Shown: piece by piece, positions 1-10,076 of the stretch
Layout of the letters: each line of letters begins with the position of its first letter
How positions within the stretch are numbered: position 1 is the first letter of the stretch
From: Heloderma charlesbogerti
Lineage: Eukaryota > Chordata > Lepidosauria > Squamata > Helodermatidae
DNA length: 64,000 nucleotides
Assembly: GCA_026122225.1 (NCBI GenBank)
Contig: JANEZZ010000987.1
Span: 62,001 to 126,000 of the forward strand
Reading direction: 5' to 3'
Position numbers and translations under genes: made by a program
Notes under the pieces: generated by a model
Told to the model about the DNA's origin: nothing
What the model saw: the letters and a program-made list of their open reading frames with translations, nothing else
Database searches by the model: none

Positions 1-1033
1 ATTTCCTTGTTCCTGCCCCCAAACATGGATTCCTCTACCAATCTGCTCTACTAGGATGACATTTCACTGATTTCATGGAATGCTCACTGATTGTTTCTGC
101 TAATACATCCCCTACTGGCTCTGATCTGGCAAACACTGCCTATGCCCAATACCTGAATTCTAGTATAAATAGTAAATCCTTTACAAAGTCACTTTTCTTT
201 GTGTTTATTCTAAAAACTGGTTTCCTTGTAAGAAGATTTCAAATGGTGCCTACTATATCCCTCCAGAGAAGATAATATTGATGATTTATTTCTAAAGGGA
301 AAACACCTGCCCAACAAGGTTTGTGGGATATGATATTTTGTTCTAGTATGTTTGTTTTATTTTTCTTGGTTTTTAATCTACATGCTTCCAGTAATCCCTC
401 TGCTAACAACCTGAAAAAACAGGCATGTCGCTATGACAAATCATATCCCCACAGACACTCAGCTTCATCTATTATCCAGAGAACAGTTCTCCTACTTATG
501 AATAATAATACTGTATGCACATAGATTTATACGCTATGTAAATACGGTATCAGCTTCAAAGAGACAAGACAGGTTGAAAGTTGCAAGCTACAATAGCTGG
601 AGTAGGTCACCATTTACAAGGTTGCTGAAAATAAAGTGAGTCATTGCCACAGGACAATGGCAACTGGGGAAGTATTTAAGTTTAAGGATATTCTATTTTT
701 AATATTAAACATAACATTTTCAATATTTCAGTAAACCACCTTAGGTATTAGATAAAGAAGGGATATAAATCCAATAGATACGCTTTTCACTGATCACTAC
801 AGATAAATTTATATTACTGAGAAATAATGAGCAATACATTTTGGGAAGTGCCAGAAAGGACAAGGTACAAGCAAGGCACGAAACCCAACAAAGCAAATTG
901 TGGAGGAGCATATTTAAGACAAGAGATATTCAGAAAACAAAGAGTTTAAAAAGGTAAAACAACATATCATTTGGACCACTACTTACAACCCACTGCATAA
1001 TTTCTTACCACTGATTCTACTGAATTCACATTA
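1..1033. other. Unassigned AT-rich DNA
   Basis: No coding region, RNA gene or recognisable transposon was found. Open frames are under 70 codons and have no family resemblance. The block ends in a short TATAGA microsatellite at about 1034-1065, directly next to the mariner end. Confidence 0.6.
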
Positions 1034-1065
1034 TAGATATAGATATAGATATAGATATATAGACA
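1034..1065. repeat. (TATAGA)n microsatellite
   Basis: Direct repeats of ATATAG abut the left end of the mariner element and supply its TA target. Confidence 0.8.
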
Positions 1066-1300
1066 TATACATACAGGGTGGCCCAAAAGTAGGTATACAG
1101 TTGTTTAGAATGTTGATGGGAGGGGGAGAGAATGTGTGAGTAGAAGATGTGTGGGTGGAGTCAGAATGACAGTTGGGAAGACTGAGTGACAGGGAGTGAC
1201 AGTTAAATCAGTTAAGTGTAGAGAGTGAGGGGAGTGAGGCCCTTAAGTAGGTATACAGTTGTTTAGTTTTTTAGTTATTTTTTTTTTACTGATATTGTGA

Positions 1301-2873
1301 ATGATGGCAGCGAACTTGAGTCAAGAACAAAGAAAGTGGATTCTAAAGCAGTCCTGAAAGACTGAAAATGCCGAGCGGGTGCGCACAGCTTAGCAAGAAG
1401 CATCTGACACTCTTCCACCAACACGTCTGACAATTTATCGTTTTAGAGATAAATTTGAAGCAACAGGTGCAGTGGCTAATGCACCGAAATCTGGATGTCC
1501 TAGGACGTCTATGACAGAGGAAAATGAGATGAGAGTTGCTCTGACATTTGTGAACAGTCCGAAAAAGTCCACACGACATGCGTCTAAGCAGCTATCCATA
1601 CCTAGAACGTCCTTGCAACGCTTAATGCGTAAATTGAAATTGAAGCCGTATTGTCCGAGACTGTTACATGGTCTTCTGGAGGATGACCCAGACAGTCGGT
1701 TGCAATTCTGTGAGATGATGCGTGACCAAATCTCTAACGAACCAGACCTTCTTGATAAGATCATCTGGTCAGATGAGGCTTCTTTCAAGTTGTCAGGCCA
1801 TGTGAACAGGCTTTACTGTGTGTATTAGGCAGATAAAAATCCTCATTTGACTATCACATCTCAACTAGGGATGGCCGTGAATTTCTCCACGAATCTCGGG
1901 GAGGCCGAATGCCAACACATTCGCCCCCCCGAAATTGTTGGTGAAATTCTCCTCCACCCCCCCGGGATGGGACTTACCTCCCTCGAATGTCCCTCTCGGC
2001 GGCGGGTCCCGGCAGCGGTTCAGTGGCGGTTCGGCAGGGGCGGCGGCCGGTCTTCCGACCGGCTGCCACCGCCGCCATTACAAAATAAAGTAAAAAAACC
2101 CCAAACACCCATGATAGGCTACATAACGATTAATGTAGCCTATCATGGCTAGATTTCCAAAGTCAGCAGTGATAGGCTACGTTAATTGTTATGTAGCCTA
2201 TCACGGGTGACTTTGAAAAAATAAAAAGTGCATACGCAAATGGCGGCGCCCATGGGCACCGCCATTTGCGTAAGTGCTTTTTTTTTTTTTCCAAAGTCAC
2301 CTGTGGTAGGCTACGTAACGATTAATGTAGCCTATCACGGCTGACTTTGGAAATCTAGCCGTGATAGGCTGCGTAAATCAACTGAACCAGCCAGGCGTCA
2401 CAGTGTCCAGCGAAGGTGTTGTAAGACTGGTTTTCTTCTATACAACTGTGGATAGTAACAATTACCTAAACATGTTATGCGACATGGTAGTGCCACAACT
2501 CAAAACCAGGGCTATCATCGCCGAACTGCTCTTCCAGCATGATGGGGCACCTCCTCATTATGGTTTTGCAGTAAGGGACTATCTTGGCAACACCTTCCCA
2601 CAGCATTGGATCGGATGATGTGGCAGCACTGAATGGCCGCCATGTTCACCCAACTTAACACTAATGGACTTCTTTTGGGGGGACATAGTAAAGAATAAGG
2701 TTTTTGAGAGGAATCCCCAGACAGTGGACGAATTAAAAGAGTTCATCTCAGAAGCATTTATGGACATTGATGCGGACCGGAATTTGTGACGTACTGTGTG
2801 TCACAGTGTTCTGGACAGGCTCGAGGAATGTTGCAACGTTGATGGAATACATTTCGAGCACTTACGAGATTAA
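1301..2873 (+). pseudogene. Mariner transposase, disrupted
   Basis: Reading from the ATG at 1301, the frame begins MMAANLSQEQRKWILK, hits a TGA about 19 codons in and a TAG shortly after, then stays open at 1472-1825. That part holds the helix-turn-helix region (VANAPKSG, then SIPRTSLQRLMRKLKLK) and the first catalytic region IIWSDEASF. A TAG stop follows at about 1826. The frame is cut at 1867 by another transposon and resumes at about 2384 (NQPGVTV). A small deletion follows GVTV, where the family normally has a WGG-type motif. The second catalytic Asp is present (FQHDGAPPH), but the third is Asn (CSPNLTLMDFF) where SPDL is expected. The family name is certain. It resembles transposases I know best from arthropods; that is from memory and was not searched. 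Confidence 0.85.
1867..2377 (+). mobile_element. Palindromic hAT-type element, copy A (right-truncated)
   Basis: The copy is inserted in the mariner transposase and flanked by a 6-bp direct repeat TCAACT (1861-1866 and 2378-2383). The left end TAGGGATGGCC and the following GAATTTCTCC match copies B-D. A GC-rich left arm (to about 2076) leads into hairpins built on TGATAGGCTACGTAA. The centre is a 38-bp palindrome at 2234-2271 (ACGCAAATGGCGG...) with one mismatch. Around it, 2209-2233 (GACTTTG, A-run, GTGC) pairs with 2272-2301 (GTGC-type, T-run, CAAAGTC). The copy stops in the middle of its last hairpin and lacks the right GC-rich end found in B, C and D. It has no coding capacity. Confidence 0.8.
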
Positions 2874-2960
2874 ACAGTGATAAATAAATATAAATGTAAT
2901 AAGCAATGTAATAAAATGCAAATAAACTATACTGTATACCTACTTTTGGGCCACTCTGTA

Positions 2961-2991
<31 letters not shown>

Positions 2992-3040
2992 ATACACACA
3001 CACATGCATGCACACACATACACATATGTGTGTGTATGTA
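2961..3040. repeat. (TG)n followed by (CA)n, alternating purine-pyrimidine tract
   Basis: About 75 bp of TG dinucleotides switch at a TATA to CA dinucleotides, then back to TG. The tract is self-complementary and could form a cruciform or Z-DNA. It lies against the right mariner end. Confidence 0.9.
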
Positions 3041-4540
3041 TAATTATTTTTCCATGTAGCAAGATGCATTGTCTACTTAGACTCTAGGTAGAAAAACCAG
3101 ATATAGAAATGGCTACTTTTAGGCAAATCCCCTATGACAGCATATCTACCCCTGCTTGCAACAGCCAAGCAAGCAGGGTGGCCCCTTTAAATAATCAACA
3201 GGTGAGGCAGCAAGCCATAACCTTGGATATCTTACAACCAGGATATCTCACAACAGGGGAAGACCCTCCGACAAAACCATGCTGCTTTCAGCAGCATATA
3301 TAGCACAAACATTCGGAGGCTGATAAGGCAGCAGCTCATGTCTGTGATTCATGGCTGGGGAGGCGGGATGATGGGTGATGCTCCCCTCCACAACTGAGAT
3401 GATGGGAGCAATGAGAGGATGGTGGTGATGAGCAAGGAAAAACCCAGGAAGTGTTCCAACCCTGATGACTAGAAGGAAGTGCCACAAAGGGACACCTAAA
3501 TTGTAGGTCAAAATCCACAACTGTATTACATGAGGTTTCTGAGTGTTGGAATGACGCAGCATAAGAAGCTAATATTTTGAGCAAAGTGTGGTGGGGCTGA
3601 CAACACTGGCCCCAAACTAATTCAAAGTTCTTTTGATGGTTCCTTTTTTTACTATGAGATGTGGAAGCTGTGGGCCAAAAAAAGTTTTCCAAATTCTGTT
3701 TATCTGAAAAAGGACCTCAAATGTTTTAATGTATTTCCTTGATACATATTACATCATGCTGCAACAAAGAAGAGAGACCTTTTGCCATCAACTGCACTTG
3801 AGGGGAGGGGGGATCTATATGAAACTCAGATAATATCTCTCCCAACCCATCTACTGATGCTACAACTAAAATAGCTAGTCATAAACCTTTCCAGCTACAA
3901 TAGGTTCAAGGAATGGGAGCACATGTGGTTTGCAGGTAATGATATTTGGACTGTATGTCTAAAATGGATCTGACTACTGAAGCATGAATTCACAGAGCAT
4001 TCAGACTGAGATGGATGGAGAATTAGTTTGCATATTTTACATGAAACACAAAGAAGGAAGATCTGATCACATTACATAGTGCTAGTGTTCCCCAGACATG
4101 GAAAGCTTAAGAGTAGCACATTTTGTAAGATTCAGAATGCCAGTCTTCAAATGCAGAACATTAGATCTGTTTTTGAAAACTGTGATACTCTGTCAGGTAC
4201 AACAATCCATGGTAATATGTCAACTTCAATATAAGAGACCCTGAAAAAATCCATAATTTCTGCTAGAGAAGTTAACAGGATTGGGAGCTGCCTTAAGAAC
4301 ACCCATTTTTAAGTCATATATATAGTTTCAGCATAAAACATTCTCAAGTTGGGATGCTTATATTTATAGAATGTAATACACCTTTGTAAATAGTACCAAA
4401 TGCCATAAATCATGGGTGGGGAAACTTTTTCACCGCAAATGCTGCATTCACTTGTGTGTGACTGTCTGGCGGTGGTGGCTCCATACCAGAAGTGGGCGAG
4501 GCAAAAGACCAAAGTGAGTGGGGTCAAAGCAATATTATAT
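3041..4540. other. Unassigned single-copy-looking DNA
   Basis: No gene or recognised repeat was found. The 3' part (from about 4410, GGGTGGGGAAACTTTTTCACC) resembles the start of a common reptile interspersed repeat, but I could not define its ends. Confidence 0.5.
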
Positions 4541-5033
4541 GATCTGTCTGTTCTCCCCTCCCTTTCTCTTTCTGTCCTCTTCTCTCCTCCCTTCTTTCTC
4601 CCTCTGTCTATAGATCTATCTACCTATCTTTTCTCTCCCCAGCCTCCTCTCTCTCATCCTCTCTCTTCCCACCTTCTCAGGGCTGCGGAGGAGGCAGTGT
4701 GAGCTGATGATGCATGAAAAGATTGCTCTCTCCCTGCATCACAAGCTCACTGCATTGGCTTCCTCTTTGTGTGCTGAGAATGGGGATCATTTTCTCAGTA
4801 CACAGCAAGGAATCCAAGTGAGTTGGGGATGCAGAAAGAGAGCCCTCTCTTCCTGTATCAACTTCTTGTCCCCTCCCCTTGGCAGCCCCATTTCGACTTC
4901 CCATCTGTTTTCTGCAAATCATTTGAGCAGCAAGGGGAGATTGTGGGGAGGTTGAAATCTCACCTCCCCCATGATTTCCCCCTACACTGGTCAGCTGAGG
5001 AAGGTGTGTATAGGACTGCAGCTTTGAAGTTGC
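4541..5033. other. Polypyrimidine tract and unassigned sequence
   Basis: Positions 4545-4680 are almost pure C/T with TCTC/CTCC motifs. The rest has no recognised content. Frames here are compositional and were not accepted as genes. Confidence 0.6.
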
Positions 5034-5423
5034 AGTCCTAGAGATGTCAGAGAATTTCTCCACGAATCTCCGGGAGGCCGAATGCCAACGCATTCGGACC
5101 CCCGAAATTGGTGGAGAAACGGTCCGCCCCCCCGCCCCCCGAATGGGACTTAGGTTTGCCGAATGTCCCCGGCGCTGGCGGCTCCCAGCGGCAGTTCAGC
5201 GGTGGCGGCCGGTCTTCCGACCAGCTGCCGCCGCCGCCATTTCCCAGTAAAAAACAAACAAACGTGATAGGCTACGTAAACATTTACGTAGCCTATCACG
5301 GCTAGATTTTCAAAAAACACTGTGATAGGCTACGTAAATCCTTACATAGCCTATCACGGCTGACTTTGGGGGGGGGAAGCGCGTACGCAAATGGCGGCGC
5401 CCATGGGCGCCGCCATTTGCGTT

Positions 5424-5560
5424 CCTTATTTGGGCACGTGTAGTCTACGTAAACATTTACGTAGACTATGGCGAAAATAAGGGCAACGCAAATAGCGTTC
5501 CCCTTATTTTCGCCGTAGTCTACGTAAATGTTTACGTAGACTACACGTGCCCAAATAAGG
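5424..5560. repeat. Nested palindrome at the core of copy B
   Basis: The two 60-bp arms (5424-5483 and 5501-5560) are complementary with one mismatch (5469). Each arm contains its own hairpin with the core TAGTCTACGTAAA. The 17-nt loop is itself a hairpin (AACGC/GCGTT). Confidence 0.95.
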
Positions 5561-5740
5561 AATGCAAATGGTGGCGCCCATGGGCACCACCATTTGCGTA
5601 CACACTTCTTTTTTCCCCCAAAGTCAGCCATGATAGGCTACGTAAGGATTTATGTAGCCTATCACGGCTGACTGCAGGGATGCAAACGGCGGCAGCTATG
5701 GCCGCCGCCGTTTGCATCCCGGCAAGACAGCAGGATTCGC

Positions 5741-5895
5741 GGCCGGAGGGATGGGGCGCCTCCCCCCCGGCCAGAATTTCGGCCGGAGGGACGGGGCACC
5801 TCCCCCCTGGCCAGAATTTTGGCGGGGAGGGATGGGGCGCCTCCCCCCCACCCAGAATTTCGGGGGGAGGAACAGAGCGCCTCCCCCCCCACCGC
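5741..5895. repeat. GC-rich minisatellite, about 4 x 40 bp, inside copy B
   Basis: Units begin near 5741, 5781, 5821 and 5861 with GGCCGGAGGGAYGGGGCGCC-like sequence, then a C-run and CCAGAATTT. Copies C and D carry about three and two units at the same place. Confidence 0.85.
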
Positions 5896-5961
5896 AAAGC
5901 AAGCTGCAGGATGAGGTAAGGGACTTTTGTCCATCCCTAGTCCTGATGACATTGTCCCAGT

Positions 5962-6412
5962 TCACATAAGAACGTAAGAAGAGCCCTGCTGGATCAGACC
6001 AAGGGTCCATCTAGTCCAGCATTCTGTTCACGCAGGGGCCAACCAGCTGCCCATGAGAAACCCATGAGCAGGACATGAGGGCAACAGTATCCTCCTGCCC
6101 ATGTTCCCCAGCAACTGGTGTACATAGGCAGACTACTTCTGATCCTGTATGCAGCATATAACCATCAGGACTCATAGTCATTATCCTCCATGAATTTGTC
6201 TAACCCCCTTTTAAAGCCATCCCAATTGGTGGCCATTGCTACGTCTTGTGGTAGCGAATTCCACAGTTCAACTATGCGCTGTGTGAAGAAGTCCTGCGTT
6301 TTATCTGTCCTGAATCTCCCACCAATCAGCTTCATGGGAGGGCCCCACTGGGTTCTAGTATTATGAGAGAGGGAGAAAAATGTATTCCTATCCACATTCT
6401 CCACACCATGCA
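5962..6412 (-). mobile_element. CR1-type LINE, 3' end
   Basis: On the minus strand, 6412-6168 encodes the C-terminus of a CR1-like reverse-transcriptase polyprotein (FFTQRIVELWNSLPQDV, then NWDGFKRGLDKFMEDN). The 3' UTR runs to about 5962 and ends in the GAAGAGC...CTTATG type tail. The copy is 5' truncated and lacks the catalytic RT. A second copy of the same 3' end is at 38343-38693. Confidence 0.82.
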
Positions 6413-6615
6413 TTTACTGGGGCCAAATATCATGATTTTTACACCACTCTTCATCTGAAAAGGGGTTCCAGAGTAGCTTACAAAGATCAATAATAAGACA
6501 GTCTCCACTCTCAGGTATACAATCTATACAACATAACACAAAAGGAAAAAAGATTAGGATGGAGGAGGAAAAACGCAAACTCAGCCACTAGTTTTTAGTT
6601 GCAGCATTCTTATAA

Positions 6616-6704
6616 GGCTGCAGTCCTATACATACTAACTGGAAGTAGGCTACATTGAACTCAATAGTGGTTACTTCTGAGTAGATATACATAGGATTGT
6701 ACTG
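6616..6704. mobile_element. Short TAA-flanked MITE (Harbinger-like)
   Basis: An 89-bp element with imperfect inverted ends (GGCTGCAGTCCTATACAT against ATATACATAGGATTGTACTG). TAA flanks both sides (6613-6615, 6705-6707), as expected for PIF/Harbinger. A small internal inverted repeat (TTGAACTCAA) is present. Confidence 0.65.
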
Positions 6705-6921
6705 TAAATGTTATTTATGGTGATGTAGTGAGAGGCACTTCCCCACAACACCTAAAATGTAACATGTGATGTAAAACGCCAAATTGTACACTACTACAAT
6801 AGTAACAACAATAATAACAAGGAGGGGGAGGAGATTACACCATTCAGCCCTTAGTATCTGTTTGGAGAGCCCTCATCAACACATTACATTATGTATGTTG
6901 TTATGATGGATGGGGAACACC

Positions 6922-7476
6922 TGTCAGGAGCACCCTAGCTGCTCTTAGAGTCCCCTCCAGTAGCCAAAAAAAGACACAGACAAAAGGGATTCTTTCCAAG
7001 GCTTTATTCCTTTACAACTTAATGACTCTTTCAGATGCTAATTGCCAATGACTAAGGAAGAAACTGCAAAGGGTATCATAGCAGGGTAACCTAAGCTCCA
7101 TGTAAGCAGCTGGTCCCCGTTCGGAGGAGAAGGGCGGGAAAGCTCTGAAACTTAAGGGCTAGGAGGGGAGGCTCCCCCCATTACCCGTGGGGCATCGGGG
7201 CATAGCCGTTGCCATAGCGCCAAGCGGGCTGAGCGCCTCCTCTCGGCGCCTTCCACCTCCTGCCTCTCTCTGTGCCGGCGCCTTGCGTCTAGCAACAACT
7301 GATCTCCCACTCTTTCACTGCCAGGGTCACTATCTCTTTCAGGAATGCGAGCAGGGGGGCCCTCTCCCTGCAGCTGCACCTCTGAGAGATGAGCAGGCTC
7401 CTCTCCCACGGGTTGTAGCTCTTCCTCAGAATCAGAGCTGCTTTGGGGCTCTATGGGCTCAGTTCCAACCCTGACA
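6922..7476 (-). mobile_element. Solo LTR, copy 1
   Basis: It begins TGTCAGG and ends CCTGACA, the TG...CA ends of an LTR. Flanks ACACC and TCACC agree at 4 of 5 bases. The polyadenylation signal (AATAAA inside GGAATAAAGC, plus-strand 7001-7010) places the LTR on the minus strand. It aligns along its whole length with 15692-16247 (same order of motifs, clear divergence). No internal retroviral region is adjacent, so it is a solo LTR from recombination. Confidence 0.78.
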
Positions 7477-8287
7477 TCACCTGTCTTTTCTTCTGCTACA
7501 GGAACAGTGTCTTTGGTCTGGAGAAGCAACCTCATTTTAAAATGTAAGCATCCATTTTGTATTTTCCCAGTTGCCTGCTTCTTATATAGTGGTTTATACG
7601 TCTCTTTTTCTAGGAAAAATTGGTTTCCAGGTGCTCCTCCTTTTTCTTGTCAATACACTTGTGTTCTTCCCATTTGGCTGTTTCAGTACATTCAATTGTT
7701 GCACTTCTGCATGCCTGTTTTCCATCTTTCTAGGTTATCACTCCATCTACCAGCAAGGTAAGAACTGCAAGTAATGGTATGACAAATAAGTCTAAATGCT
7801 ATCACACACAATGGAAGTCACTCATATAAATATCACTATCAGGGTGGAATATCATTGCTCTGGGCCCAGTATAAACTTGTAACATGCCCTCCCTTACAGT
7901 TCCTTGACTAACAAATGAACAAGAAAGGTCTTGTCTGTTTTGAAAAACTGGAAGACTGACTGGTGTCCTTTATCTTCTTTTAGGTCCCTGCGTTTAAGCT
8001 TCTTAGGTTTCTGGCTGGCTGATCAGTATCTATAGCCAGATATGGCAATTGGCATATATGCATATTCATTATACATGAATGCATTGTCAAATGCCCTTCA
8101 GACTGGTCCTTGTTTGATCAGTTCTAGGCACTCCAGAGACCAAAGGCCTGACTGGTTTTCTTGCATATATGTTCCCTCTTTCCTCCTGTCATTTGGTATA
8201 ACATCCACATGTGTGCAAGAAGTTCCAGCAGGAACTAAGGAACTCAGAGACTTTTATTTCTTGAAAGAGCATGGCACACTATTATTA
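7477..8287. other. Unassigned DNA
   Basis: No gene or recognised repeat seen. Frames of 60-110 codons have no family features. Confidence 0.5.
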
Positions 8288-8360
8288 GCAGGAGCAGTAG
8301 TAGTATTTCACTTCTATGGTGCCCCCATAGCCAATGCTCTCTGGGTGGTTCTCTATCTCA
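8288..8360 (-). mobile_element. L2 LINE 3'-tail fragment (degenerate)
   Basis: ATAGCCAATGCTCTCTGGG matches, with changes, the conserved tail block GCCCAATAGCCGAAGCTCTC seen at the end of the long L2 copy at 16515. It is short and old. Confidence 0.55.
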
Positions 8361-9786
8361 AACTGCAGCTCCTGTGAAATTGCCTGTTCTCTCCCAGCCC
8401 CCAGAACAGGACCAGCTCCTCATAGTTCAGAATATTCCTTATTATTCTGCTTCTGACTAGCTCCAGCAAATCTCACAAGATCTGGACACCCTATACAGAT
8501 ATAGAAAGCTGCAAGGAAAACGGTTTGCATAATCATGTTCAAGTATGATCTACTCTTTAGTTACACCCCCACCCCCATGGTAATTCGCTTGCAGCCTGGA
8601 TGCCTCCACCCACCCAACCAACCCCTGGTAAAGCATATCTGTCTCCCATTTCTGGGCTTTGCATACAGCGTATAACAATTCATATATGATTAGATACATT
8701 CTCTGAAGAGGAAATCTATTCACTTCACAGAAAAGTGACCATCAGTGTTTTCAACTGCTCGTCATTGCTGTATCACCAAAAATGATTAGGGACAGAAATA
8801 AAATCACAGAAATGTGTCACCAAATAAATAACAGGCATAACCACTGATGTCTAAAGAGGAAAGTTGAGATGACTCCCTGTGCTGCAATTCAAAGTTAAAA
8901 AAAAACACAACTCTTTTGAACCTGTTGTATTCCCCTGCCTCATCCCATCATTATTTCAACACTTGCTGTTCACAGGGAAACAGGTGCTATCTTGTCTAAC
9001 GAGCATCTCTTGCTTTTATCATCCTGGAGTTATTCAATGTGTATTGTTACAGCTGACAAAAGGTGGTTTGGGCGCGGGGTTACCTGGAAACGAGGTCATG
9101 GTGATATAGCTGCAGTGCTCCCTGAATAACCGAATGCTTTGGGAGAAGACAAATGTTTGGAAAGGGGGCAAAGGAGCAGGGGAATTGTTATATGTTCCTC
9201 AACTTCTCTCTGAGGAATGTCAATAAATTTACTGTGGCCTGAATCCGGAACACAACTGAAACAGTTCAACCTATAAGCCAGAGTGTTCAAAGTGAGAGGT
9301 GAGCCTCCATAATAGGGAGCTGGAAGTTCTAATTGGAAGGGGAATCTCTGATGTCCACCATGGCTCAATTCTTTTCAGTTAAGACATCCAAGTACTGTCT
9401 TGCTATGACCAATGCCCAGCTACATTAAAACTAACTTTGAATGTAGTTCGCTGGTCCTTTTCTTGAAGATTTTGAAGGAAAGGAACTGGTACTGATGCTT
9501 TTCGTGAAAGTTTTGCTCCCCTTGAGTCCTTCCTTGAGTCTCCCACCCCACCTTTCCTGTCAAAATGAATCTCTCTCTTGTTCTCATGTGTTAACATGAA
9601 TTTGGATTTTTTTAAAAAATTATCATTCCTCAGCAATTGTAGCTAGAGCCTCCCAATATACCACTTGAATTCTGTAAACACAGAAACAGTCCCATATGAA
9701 AATGTCCATCCATTAAGGTCATCTTCATAGGCTCCACTCAGTGTGCCCCCAGCTTTCAAGGTTAGGCAGGTTGCTTTTGGAGAGAG
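8361..9786. other. Unassigned DNA
   Basis: No gene or clear repeat recognised. Open frames are short (at most 90 codons) and unrelated to any family I know. Confidence 0.5.
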
Positions 9787-10076
9787 GGGTTTTTCTTTGG
9801 TGGTGCCCAAACTTTGGAACTCTCTCCCTAGGCATGTTTGCTTGGTGCTTTCATTGTTATATTTAGGAGAAGTCTGCCCTGTTCTCCTGTCCTTTTAATG
9901 GTTATTTAACATCATTTTATCTTCTGTTTATTTATTCATGTGCAATTTTGAATGGCATTTTGTTTAGGTTTTTATTTATTTGGGTTTTGTTGATCGTCTT
10001 TTGTAAGCCACCTTGAGGGCTTTATAAGACCAAAGGAATGCCATAAATGATGATAGATAGATGATAGATAGATAAT
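9787..10076 (+). mobile_element. Old L2-like LINE 3' end with GATA tail
   Basis: The order is typical of a decayed L2 3' end: a region like the L2 C-terminus (CCAAACTTTGGAACTCTCTC, compare PRLWNELP), a TTTTA-rich UTR, GTAAGCCACCTTGAGGG, and a short (GATA)n tail at 10047-10076. Confidence 0.6.

Larger units (their letters stand above)
1074..2958 (+). mobile_element. Mariner-superfamily DNA transposon, full length, interrupted
   Basis: The left end CAGGGTGGCCCAAAAGTAGG and the reverse complement of the right end (CAGAGTGGCCCAAAAGTAGG) match over about 28 bp with one difference. They are flanked by TA at 1072-1073 and 2959-2960, the Tc1/mariner target duplication. A second partial copy of the terminal motif (AAGTAGGTATACAG) sits at about 1243-1258, a subterminal repeat. 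The element carries a decayed transposase and is split at 1867-2377 by a palindromic hAT-type element. Removing the insert gives about 1.37 kb, a normal mariner size. Confidence 0.88.
5040..5938 (+). mobile_element. Palindromic hAT-type element, copy B (most complete)
   Basis: An 899-bp element with ends AGAGATG and CATCCCT, flanked by AGTCCT at 5034-5039 and 5939-5944. The GC-rich left arm contains GAATTTCTCC and the small inverted repeat GAATGCCAACGCATTC. A hairpin chain follows: H1 5263-5300 (18-bp perfect arms, 2-nt loop), H2 5322-5357, H3 5385-5422 (38-bp perfect palindrome), H4 5441-5468, H5 5515-5544, H6 5563-5598, H7 5628-5667, H8 5677-5720. The set is itself palindromic: 5424-5483 pairs with 5501-5560 over 60 bp with one mismatch around a small hairpin loop. 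H3 pairs with H6, and H2 with H7. The right end (5741-5895) carries about four 40-bp GC-rich tandem units. It has no coding capacity, so it must be mobilised in trans. Confidence 0.88.

Noticed and set aside
4677..5093. 138-codon minus-strand frame
   Set aside because: It crosses a pyrimidine-rich tract and the end of palindromic copy B, with no protein-family signal.
5263..5720. microRNA cluster or CRISPR array from the repeated hairpins
   Set aside because: The hairpins are perfect DNA palindromes with 0-4 nt loops inside a transposon. There are no unique spacers and no cas genes, and the DNA is vertebrate.
5040..5938. GC-rich blocks as promoter CpG islands of host genes
   Set aside because: The boundaries coincide with transposon ends and target duplications, and no exon follows.
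5541..6010. Proline/glycine-rich frames over the GC-rich palindromic copies (also at 11509-12291 and 62495-62875)
   Set aside because: They are translations of tandem GC-rich units in several frames at once, with no codon bias or conserved start. Compositional artefacts.
7152..7535. 127-codon minus-strand frame as a host gene
   Set aside because: It crosses the LTR boundary at 7476 into unrelated flank, so it is not a host gene. The shared part is noted as an LTR observation.
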